Assembly: GCA_036563805.1 (NCBI GenBank)
Contig: DATCLS010000029.1
Coordinates: forward strand, 1-64,000
Length of the DNA stretch: 64,000 nucleotides
Reading direction: 5' to 3'
Source: DATCLS01 sp036563805
GTDB lineage: Bacteria > Actinomycetota > Acidimicrobiia > Acidimicrobiales > VFJN01
The position numbers and the translations under genes are program-made. Shown piece by piece: positions 23,664 to 30,169 of this stretch (within the stretch, counting starts at the first letter, position 1; every line of letters begins with the position of its first letter). The notes under the pieces were generated by a model, which was not told the DNA's origin, made no database searches, and saw only the letters and a list, made by a program, of their open reading frames with translations.

Positions 23664-23956
23664 CGCCCGAGGCCAGGCCGTCCGACGGGGCGGTGCGCGT
23701 CCGTGCCGTCGTGTCGGGCCGCGTCCAGGGCGTCTGGTACCGGGACTCCTGCCGCCGCGAGGCGGCGCGCCTCGGCGTCGGTGGCTGGGTCCGCAACCTG
23801 CCGGACGGCCGGGTCGAGATCGAGGCCGAGGGCGCCCGCGACCGGGTGGAGGCCCTCCTGGCCTGGGCGCGGCAGGGCCCGCCGCTGGCCCGGGTCACCG
23901 GCCTCGACATCGAGGACCTGCCCCCGACCGGCGAGCGCACGTTCTCGGTGCGCTGA
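23660..23956 (+). CDS. acyP: Acylphosphatase
   Basis: 98 residues, normal length. Phosphate loop GRVQGVWYRDSC with catalytic Arg28, and GWVRNLPDGRVE with catalytic Asn46; the fold is completed by RVEALLAWARQGPPLARVTGL. Hydrolyses acyl phosphates such as acetyl or carbamoyl phosphate in the cytoplasm. ATG 23660 overlaps the preceding membrane-protein stop by 4 nt, so the two are co-translated; the functional link is unclear. Confidence 0.95.
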   Translation: MTPEARPSDGAVRVRAVVSGRVQGVWYRDSCRREAARLGVGGWVRNLPDGRVEIEAEGARDRVEALLAWARQGPPLARVTGLDIEDLPPTGERTFSVR

Positions 23957-24094
23957 GGCGCCACCGGCCGGGGGCCGGCACGGAGCAGGCCGGCGCCGGC
24001 TGCGGGCCGGTGCGCCGGCCGGCCGCGCTCGGCGAGCCCGCCGGCGAGCGCCCCGACGCGGGCCGCCATCTCGTCGGCCCGGTCAGCCGGCCGG

Positions 24095-24802
24095 TCAGCC
24101 CGGGGCGGACGACGTGCCGCTCAGCGCGGCGGTGGCCAGGGCCGGGGTGGCCTCGATGCGTTGGGCGGCCCGCTCGCCCGGCTCGCCGGGGGCGACGCCC
24201 GACGGCTGGGACAGCGCGTAGAGCCGGAACTCGTAGTGGTGGGTGCCGGAGTCGGGGCACGGGCCGCTCCAGCCCGGGCGGCCCAGGCCGTTGACGGCCT
24301 CGACCGCGCTGCCGGGGACGGCACCCTGGGCCAGGCCCCCGAGATCGGGGGTCAGGCCGGCGACGACCCAGTGGACGAGCCCGTCGGCGTCGAGGTCGCG
24401 CACGACGACCGCCAGCTCGACCGTGCCCGGCGGCACGCCGGTCCACAGCAGCGAGGGCGACACGTCGTCGCCCCGGCAGGTGTGGAGGTCGGGGATGGCG
24501 CCGCCCTCGGCGAACGTCTGGCTGGTCAGCTGCAGCACCGCCGCGGTCGTGGCCCCCGGGTCGGCGGCCGCGTCGGTCGACGTGGTGGCCGCCGGTCGGG
24601 TCGTGGTCGTCTGGTCGGGGCTCGGCGCCCGCAGCTCGTGGCCGTCGTCGGCGCAGCCGGCCAGCCCGGCCCCGAGGGCGCCGAGGGCTGCGGCCAGGGC
24701 CAGCACCGCCACCCGCGGTGTCCGCCCGCGCCCCCCGAGCCCCCCGCCCGCGGGGGCGCGCCCGTGGCCGCAGGGGTCGCCGTCGGGTGCGTCGGGCCTC
24801 AT
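24095..24802 (-). CDS. YbhB/YbcL (PEBP) family lipoprotein
   Basis: 235 residues. Signal peptide with lipobox LAGC, so lipidation is expected at Cys50, followed by a Thr/Pro linker. The domain is PEBP-like: GDDVSPSLLWTGVPPGTVEL, DLDADGLVHWVVAGL, GPCPDSGTHHYEFRLYAL, the strands that line the anion-binding pocket. Bacterial members are periplasmic or secreted ligand-binding proteins of unclear role. The N-terminal ~29 residues before the hydrophobic core are long and basic; a shorter start is possible. Divergent from the PhoU/TrkA_C gene. Confidence 0.85.
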   Translation of the reverse strand: MRPDAPDGDPCGHGRAPAGGGLGGRGRTPRVAVLALAAALGALGAGLAGCADDGHELRAPSPDQTTTTRPAATTSTDAAADPGATTAAVLQLTSQTFAEGGAIPDLHTCRGDDVSPSLLWTGVPPGTVELAVVVRDLDADGLVHWVVAGLTPDLGGLAQGAVPGSAVEAVNGLGRPGWSGPCPDSGTHHYEFRLYALSQPSGVAPGEPGERAAQRIEATPALATAALSGTSSAPG

Positions 24803-24955
24803 GGCGGCCGAGTGTTGCAGACCGCCCGCAGCCCGCGGACGCCGCCTCGGCGGGCCGCCGCCCACGGTGCTGGCCCGACCGCCGGCCGTCCCGCGTTCTG
24901 GCCCCGGAGCAGGGTGAGAGCGGCGGGCCGCGCCTAAGGTTGAGGTCGAAAACCG

Positions 24956-26200
24956 ATGGATGACAGACCTCGAAATCTCCGGGCCATGCTCTCCGACGTC
25001 AAGGATCTGTCGGAGCTCATGGTCGACCTGGCCTACGCCGCCCTCTACTTCGGCGATCCCGACATGGCCGAGGAGGTGGGCGGCCTCGAGGAGCGCCTCG
25101 ACGCCCTCGTGCACGACATGCGCTCGGTGTGCGTGCTGGCGGCCCGCCACCCCCGCGACGCCGACGCCATGGCGTCGGTGCTGCAGGTGATCTCCGCCAT
25201 CGAGAGGATCGCCTACGCGGCCACCGACATCGCCCGCATCGTCACCCACCGGCTCGGCATCCCGCGCGAGCTGGTCGCCGACCTGTCCAAGGCCGAGGAG
25301 GTGTCGCACCGGGTGCTGGTGCGCGACGGCTCGCACCTGGCCCGCCGGCCCCTCGCCGACCTCGAGCTGCCGGTCCAGACCGGCATGCGCATCGTCGCTA
25401 TCCGCCGCGGGCGCGAGTGGATGACCGACGTCGAGGGCGAGGACATCCTCGTGCCCAGCGACGTGCTGTTCCTGCGGGGCTCGCCCGCCGGCATCCCCCG
25501 CCTGCGCGAGCTGGCGGCCGCCCCCCGGTGGGAGCCGCCGTCGCCCCCGGAGGTCGGCCACCTGACCGACCTCGACCGGGCCATCGACCTGCTGGTGGAG
25601 ATGAAGAACATCTCCGAGACCGCGGTCGGCCTGGCCTACTCGGCGCTCGTGCTGCGCGACCTGGGCCTGGCGGCCGAGGTCCGGCACCTTGAGGACCGGC
25701 TCGACGAGATGAAGGACAGCCTCGAGCTGTGGGTGCTGCGGGCGGCGGCCGCCGACGTCGACCCGTCGCCGCTGCGGGGCCTGCTCCGGCTGTCGCAGGC
25801 GGCCGAGGACCTGGGCGACGCCGCCCAGCAGATGGTGTGGCTCGTCGAGAAGGGCGAGCACGTCCACCCCATCCTGGGCATCGCCCTCGGCGAGACCGAC
25901 GAGGTCGTCGTGCGGGTGCCGGTGGCCCTGGGCTCGCGGGCCGACGGTGCCCGGCTGGAGGAGTTGCAGCTGGACGTCGACCCGGGCTTCCACGTGCTGG
26001 CCGTGCGCCGGGGCGGGCGCTATCTGTACCGGCCCCGCGGGCACGTCGAGCTGCGGGCGGGCGACGAGATCATCGCCAGCGGGCCCGACGAGGGCCACCC
26101 GCTGCTGGCCATGCGCCTGGGCTGGCGGCTGGAGGAGGACGAGGAGACGGGCGAGGACCGGCTCGAGCCGCTGGCCGGGCTGATGGGCACCGGCCGGTAG
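24956..26200 (+). CDS. Tandem PhoU-TrkA_C protein (cation channel/transporter regulator)
   Basis: 414 residues made of two similar halves. Each has a PhoU-like helical segment (first MLSDVKDLSELMVDLAYAAL, second LVEMKNISETAVGLAYSAL) followed by a TrkA_C/RCK_C-type beta domain (MRIVAIRRGREWMTDVEGED with VPSDVLFLRGS; FHVLAVRRGGRYLYRPRGH with AGDEIIASGP). RCK_C domains bind nucleotides or cations and gate K+ or divalent-cation transport, but no transporter gene adjoins. A TAAGGT box (24935-24940) gives a leader of about 9 nt. Ends before a hairpin shared with the convergent stomatin gene. Confidence 0.82.
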   Translation: MDDRPRNLRAMLSDVKDLSELMVDLAYAALYFGDPDMAEEVGGLEERLDALVHDMRSVCVLAARHPRDADAMASVLQVISAIERIAYAATDIARIVTHRLGIPRELVADLSKAEEVSHRVLVRDGSHLARRPLADLELPVQTGMRIVAIRRGREWMTDVEGEDILVPSDVLFLRGSPAGIPRLRELAAAPRWEPPSPPEVGHLTDLDRAIDLLVEMKNISETAVGLAYSALVLRDLGLAAEVRHLEDRLDEMKDSLELWVLRAAAADVDPSPLRGLLRLSQAAEDLGDAAQQMVWLVEKGEHVHPILGIALGETDEVVVRVPVALGSRADGARLEELQLDVDPGFHVLAVRRGGRYLYRPRGHVELRAGDEIIASGPDEGHPLLAMRLGWRLEEDEETGEDRLEPLAGLMGTGR

Positions 26201-26261
26201 CGCGCCGACCCCCGGCGAGGACCGTCGGCGAAGCCGGCCGGAGGCCGGGCCGACGCGACGA

Positions 26262-26283
26262 GGGCGGGCGCTCGCGCCCGCCC
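26262..26283. terminator. Bidirectional hairpin between convergent genes
   Basis: GGGCGGGCG-CTCG-CGCCCGCCC: 9-bp perfect stem, 4-nt loop, 61 nt after the PhoU/TrkA_C gene and 31 nt beyond the stomatin gene's 3' end. No T-tract on either side. Confidence 0.65.
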
Positions 26284-26314
26284 CGGATGTCCCGCGGCCG
26301 CCCGCCGGGCGGCG

Positions 26315-27364
26315 TCAGCCCTCGGCGCCCTCGGCCCGGCCCTCGTAGGGCGGGATCGACCGCACGGTCGTCGGCTGGACGGGCGTGACCTCGGTGACGT
26401 CGGCGTCGCCGTCGGACGAGCCGTTGCTCGGGGGCTTGAGCAGCTCGGTGAGGGCGGTCAGCCCGCCGGCCAGGCCGGACAGCTCGGTGGGGACGACGAT
26501 CTTCGTGGCCCGGCCGTCGGCCATGGCCGCCAGCGCCTCGAGGTACTTGATCGTGAGCAGCGACTGGTCGGGGTTCGAGTTGTGGATGGCGTCGTACACC
26601 GAGTGGATGGCCTGGGCCTCGCCCTGGGCGACGGTCTCCTGCCGGAACCGCTCGGCCTCGGCCACCCGCTGGATCGCCTCGGCCTCGCCCTCGGCCCGCA
26701 GGATGCGCTGCTGCTTGTCGCCCTCGGCCCGCAGCACCGACGCCTGCCGGTCGCCCTCGGCCCGGGTCACCGCGGCCTGCCGCTCGCCGTCGGCCTGGGT
26801 CACGGTGGCCCGCCGCGTCCGCTCGGCCTTCATCTGCTCGTGCATGGCGGCCATGACGTCCGGCGGCGGGTCGATGCGCTGGATCTCGACCCGGCCCACC
26901 CGGACACCCCACTTGTCGGTGGCGTCGTCGAGGATCTCGCGCAGCTCGGTGTTGATCTTGTCGCGCGACGTCAGCGCCTCGTCGAGCTGCATGTCGCCGA
27001 TGACGTTGCGCAGGTTGGTCTGCGCCAGCTTGGTCACCGCCATCATGAAGTTGGCGACGTTGTAGACGAGCCGCTGGGGATCGGTCGGCTCGTAGTAGAT
27101 GACCGCGTCGACCGCGACCACCACGTTGTCGGCGGTGATCACCTCTTGCGGGGGCACGTCGACCACCTGCTCGCGCATGTCGACCAGCCGCATGGTCTGG
27201 AAGAACGGCACGATCATGCGCAGGCCGGGGTCGACGGTCTGCTTGTACTTGCCCAGCTGCTCGACGATGCCCTTCTGGTAGGGCCGCACGATCCGGACGG
27301 CGGACGTGACGTAGAAGATCAGGAAGACGAAGAGGATGACGAACAGGATCACGACGCCGGTCAC
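26315..27364 (-). CDS. SPFH/Band 7 (stomatin-like) membrane protein
   Basis: 349 residues. N-terminal membrane helix (VILFVILFVFLIFYVTSAV), SPFH domain (RIVRPYQKGIVEQLGKYKQT to RIDPPPDVMAAM), then a long charged coiled coil with heptad-like RAEGD repeats (AVTRAEGDRQASVLRAEGDK), and a C-terminal tail. Forms oligomeric rings that organise membrane microdomains. Its partner NfeD is encoded directly upstream (32-nt gap), the widespread nfeD-stomatin operon. Confidence 0.93.
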   Translation of the reverse strand: MTGVVILFVILFVFLIFYVTSAVRIVRPYQKGIVEQLGKYKQTVDPGLRMIVPFFQTMRLVDMREQVVDVPPQEVITADNVVVAVDAVIYYEPTDPQRLVYNVANFMMAVTKLAQTNLRNVIGDMQLDEALTSRDKINTELREILDDATDKWGVRVGRVEIQRIDPPPDVMAAMHEQMKAERTRRATVTQADGERQAAVTRAEGDRQASVLRAEGDKQQRILRAEGEAEAIQRVAEAERFRQETVAQGEAQAIHSVYDAIHNSNPDQSLLTIKYLEALAAMADGRATKIVVPTELSGLAGGLTALTELLKPPSNGSSDGDADVTEVTPVQPTTVRSIPPYEGRAEGAEG

Positions 27365-27395
27365 GGGCGCAGCTCCTTTGTAGGCATCCCTCGCA

Positions 27396-27878
27396 TTATC
27401 GCGCTCCGTCGCCGGGCGAGTACGTCCCGAGAGGCGCCACGACCACCCGGGTGCCTCGGAGATCGGCGACGCGCACGACGGTGCCGGTCGGGATGGGGCG
27501 GCCGTCGGTCGACTCGGCCCGCCACTCCTCGCGGTCGACCCGGACGAGCCCCAGGCCCTGGTCGCTGCTGCCCGGGATGTCGGTGAGCACCGTCGCCTCC
27601 TGGCCCACCAGGCGGAGCGCCCCGATGCCGTCGTCGCGGCTCTCCAGGTCGAGCCGGCGAGCGAGGGGCCGCAGCGACAGGAAGGCGGCCAGCGAGCCGA
27701 ACACGATGACGGCCCACTCGGCGGCGAGGCCGACGTCGAGGACGGCGAGGAGGGCGGCCAGCAAGGCCCCGACCGCGAACGGCAAGAGGAAGAAGCTGAC
27801 CGCGGTCGCTATCTCCCCGAGTGCGAAGAAGAGCGCCGCCAGCAACCAGATCCACAGCCAGCTGTCCGGGTCGTCCAT
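27396..27878 (-). CDS. NfeD family protein
   Basis: 160 residues. Hydrophobic N-terminal half with three or so helices (LWIWLLAALFFALGEIATAV) and a C-terminal OB-fold domain (GQEATVLTDIPGSSDQGLG, GTVVRVADLRGTRVVVAPL), the short NfeD1b layout. Works with the stomatin-like protein encoded downstream. GGGAG stands 7 nt before ATG 27878. Divergent from mca. Confidence 0.9.
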   Translation of the reverse strand: MDDPDSWLWIWLLAALFFALGEIATAVSFFLLPFAVGALLAALLAVLDVGLAAEWAVIVFGSLAAFLSLRPLARRLDLESRDDGIGALRLVGQEATVLTDIPGSSDQGLGLVRVDREEWRAESTDGRPIPTGTVVRVADLRGTRVVVAPLGTYSPGDGAR

Positions 27879-28025
27879 GTCAATCTCCCGCCTGTCGGTG
27901 AAGCTCGAGGAAGCGCCACCTCACCCTTGAGATGAGAGTAGCGTCGGCACGCCGCGTACGTGAGGGCCGCGCGCGGGGTGCTCCTCGTCTGCATTCCCCC
28001 TGACCGTCCGGCGAAAACCCGCCGG

Positions 28026-28031
28026 TAGCGT
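28026..28031 (+). promoter_or_regulatory. -10 box TAGCGT of leaderless mca promoter
   Basis: TAGCGT, 8 nt, then ATG 28040. Confidence 0.55.
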
Positions 28032-28039
28032 TTCGGGCG

Positions 28040-28930
28040 ATGGCCGACGACGACCGCCTGTGTTTGCTGTGTGTCCACGCCCACCCCGACGACGAGGCGT
28101 CGAAAGGGGCGGCGACCGTCGCCCGCTACCACGCGGAGGGCGTGCGGACCGTGCTCGTCACCTGCACCGGCGGCGAGCAGGGCGACATCCTCAACCCGGC
28201 GATGGACCGGCCCGAGATCCGGGCCGACCTGCCCGCCGTCCGCCGGCGCGAGCTGGCCCGCGCCGCCGAGGTCATCGGCTACGACGTCGTCGAGCTGCTG
28301 GGCTACCGCGACTCGGGCATGCCCGGCACCGAGGCCAACGCGGATCCCGCCGCCTTCGCCAACGCCCCGCTCGACGAGGCCGTCGGCCGGCTGGTGGCGG
28401 TCATCCGGCGCGAGCGACCGCAGGTGATCGTCACCTACCCCGACGAGCAGAAGCACTACCCGCACCCCGACCACCTGCGGGTCCACGAGATCTCGATCGC
28501 CGCCTTCGAGCGGGCCGGCGACCCGCACGCCTTCCCCGGCACCGGCGAGCCGTGGCAGCCGCTCAAGCTCTACTACTCGGTCTGGTCGCGCCGACGGATC
28601 GAGCTGCGGCACAAGCGGTTCGCCGAGCTGGGCCTCGAGTCGCCGTACTCCGATGAGTGGTTGCAACGGCCGTCGCAGGACGACCGCATCACCACCACCA
28701 TCGACGTGACCGGCTACGCCGAGGTCCGCCTCGACGCGCTGCTGGCCCACGAGACCCAGATCGACCCGACGTCACCGTTCTGGTTCGGGTTGCCCCGCGA
28801 GGAGGAGGTGGCCATCCACCCCTACGACGACTACATCCTCGCCCGCAGCCTGGTCGAGGCCCAGCCCCCCGAAACCGACCTCTTCGCCGGTGTGCGCGGT
28901 TTTGTTGACCTTAAGGGCAGTACAACCTAG
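28040..28930 (+). CDS. mca: Mycothiol S-conjugate amidase
   Basis: 296 residues. PIG-L/LmbE deacetylase fold with zinc ligands in HAHPDDEASKGAATVARY (His15, Asp18) and YPHPDHLRVHEIS. The downstream GLESPYSDEWLQ and FWFGLPREEEVAIHPYDDY segments favour Mca over MshB. Cleaves mycothiol conjugates of drugs and electrophiles, releasing a mercapturic acid for export. Mycothiol is restricted to actinobacteria, which supports the host assignment. The promoter of the next gene overlaps its 3' end. Confidence 0.9.
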   Translation: MADDDRLCLLCVHAHPDDEASKGAATVARYHAEGVRTVLVTCTGGEQGDILNPAMDRPEIRADLPAVRRRELARAAEVIGYDVVELLGYRDSGMPGTEANADPAAFANAPLDEAVGRLVAVIRRERPQVIVTYPDEQKHYPHPDHLRVHEISIAAFERAGDPHAFPGTGEPWQPLKLYYSVWSRRRIELRHKRFAELGLESPYSDEWLQRPSQDDRITTTIDVTGYAEVRLDALLAHETQIDPTSPFWFGLPREEEVAIHPYDDYILARSLVEAQPPETDLFAGVRGFVDLKGSTT

Positions 28931-28933
28931 CTT
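28905..28933 (+). promoter_or_regulatory. Promoter of the secreted hydrolase gene
   Basis: -35 TTGACC (28905-28910), 17-nt spacer, -10 TAGCTT (28928-28933), overlapping the mca stop. TTTGTTGAC is repeated directly at 28901 and 28932, 31 bp apart, possibly a regulator site. The leader is about 30 nt with a G-run before ATG 28969. Confidence 0.65.
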
Positions 28934-28968
28934 TGTTGACGATTTGAACCACGCCTGCTGGGGGGGCG

Positions 28969-30081
28969 ATGCAGACGTCTCCGTGGAGGCCGCCGCGCCT
29001 CGTCGCCATCCTGTCCTTGCTCGCTGCGCTGCTCGCGCTGACCGTGGGGGTGGACGCCGCCGGCGCGGCCCCGGCGGCGCCCGAGGCGCCCGCGGCGCCG
29101 GCCGTGCCCGCCGGGCCCGCGGCGCCCGCCCAGGCGGGACCGTGCACGCCGCCCGCCACCACCGACTACGGGGCCACCGGACCGTTCCCGGTGACGGTCC
29201 AGACCGACAGCGAGCACACCTACTACAGCCCGGCCAACCTGGGCTCGAACGGGTGCAGCCGCCACCCGGTCATCATCTGGGGCAACGGCACGTTCACGAC
29301 GCCCTCGTTCTACGACGGGCTGCTGCGCCACCTGGCGTCGCACGGGTTCATCGTCGCCGCCGCCAACACGTCGAACGCCGGCACGGGCCAGGAGATGCTC
29401 CAGGGCCTCGCCAACCTGGAGCGCTTCGACAGCCAGCCGGGGAACCGCTTCAACGGGCGGGTCGACGTCGAGCGGGTGGGCTCGACCGGCCACTCGCAGG
29501 GCGGGTCGGGCGCCGTGCGGGCCGCGGCCGACTCCCGGGTCGACACCACGTTCCCGATCGAGGGCGGCTTCTTCGCCGGCTCCGCCTTCACCTACCGGGT
29601 ACCGGTCCTGTTCCTGGCGGGCGAGAACGACTCGCTGCGCACCGGCATCCGGGCCCAGTTCGACGCCACGCGGGACGTCCCGGCGGCCTACGCCGAGCTG
29701 GCGGGGGCCAGCCATCTCGTCCCGCTGGGCGACGGCGGCGGCTTCCGGTCGGCGGTGACCGCCTGGGCCCGGTGGCAGCTCATGGGTGACACCAACGCCC
29801 GCAACCAGTTCGTCGGGCCGAACTGCGGCCTGTGCTCCTCCCCCGACTGGTCGGTCTACGAGGCCAACGCCCTGCTGGGCGGCGGGGGCTCGGAGGAGCC
29901 GCCGCCCGGCGGCGAGTGCGTGCGCGCCACCAACTCGGAGCACGTGCAGGCCGGCCGGGCCACCTCCTTCCTGATCTTCGCCTTCGCCGCCGGGAGCGGC
30001 GACTACCTGGGCCCGACCTCGGCGACGACCTCGCTGCGGCAGACGGGCCCGGGCACCTGGGAGCGCGTGGACGGCTGCTGA
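28969..30081 (+). CDS. Secreted polyester-hydrolase/cutinase-like alpha/beta hydrolase with C-terminal module
   Basis: 370 residues. Signal peptide (LVAILSLLAALLALTVGV), Ala/Pro linker to ~55, alpha/beta-hydrolase domain with HPVIIWGNGTF, nucleophile elbow GHSQGGSGAV (Ser176), Asp221 in AGENDS and His249 in GASHLVPL. This is the dienelactone-hydrolase/PET-hydrolase-like layout of extracellular polyesterases. After a Gly/Pro linker, the last ~55 residues form a small module (ECVRATNSEHVQAGRATSF to a final Cys) seen after several secreted esterases and polyhydroxyalkanoate depolymerases, perhaps for substrate binding. Natural polyester (cutin, PHA) or lipid esters are the likely substrates; inference. 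Confidence 0.82.
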   Translation: MQTSPWRPPRLVAILSLLAALLALTVGVDAAGAAPAAPEAPAAPAVPAGPAAPAQAGPCTPPATTDYGATGPFPVTVQTDSEHTYYSPANLGSNGCSRHPVIIWGNGTFTTPSFYDGLLRHLASHGFIVAAANTSNAGTGQEMLQGLANLERFDSQPGNRFNGRVDVERVGSTGHSQGGSGAVRAAADSRVDTTFPIEGGFFAGSAFTYRVPVLFLAGENDSLRTGIRAQFDATRDVPAAYAELAGASHLVPLGDGGGFRSAVTAWARWQLMGDTNARNQFVGPNCGLCSSPDWSVYEANALLGGGGSEEPPPGGECVRATNSEHVQAGRATSFLIFAFAAGSGDYLGPTSATTSLRQTGPGTWERVDGC

Positions 30082-30116
30082 CCTGCCGACCCGACCACCA
30101 CCGCGCGCCCACCACA

Positions 30117-30153
30117 CCCAGACCCGCGATCCATACTGGGTCGCGGGTCTGGG
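30117..30153 (+). terminator. 13-bp perfect hairpin between hydrolase and pentapeptide gene
   Basis: CCCAGACCCGCGA (30117-30129) pairs with TCGCGGGTCTGGG (30141-30153). Inner bases extend it to about 16 bp with one G-U, closing on an ATACT loop. It lies 36 nt after the hydrolase stop and 17 nt before the next start, so it could be a terminator or an attenuator. Confidence 0.7.
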
Positions 30154-30169
30154 GCGCGGAGGGAACGGG

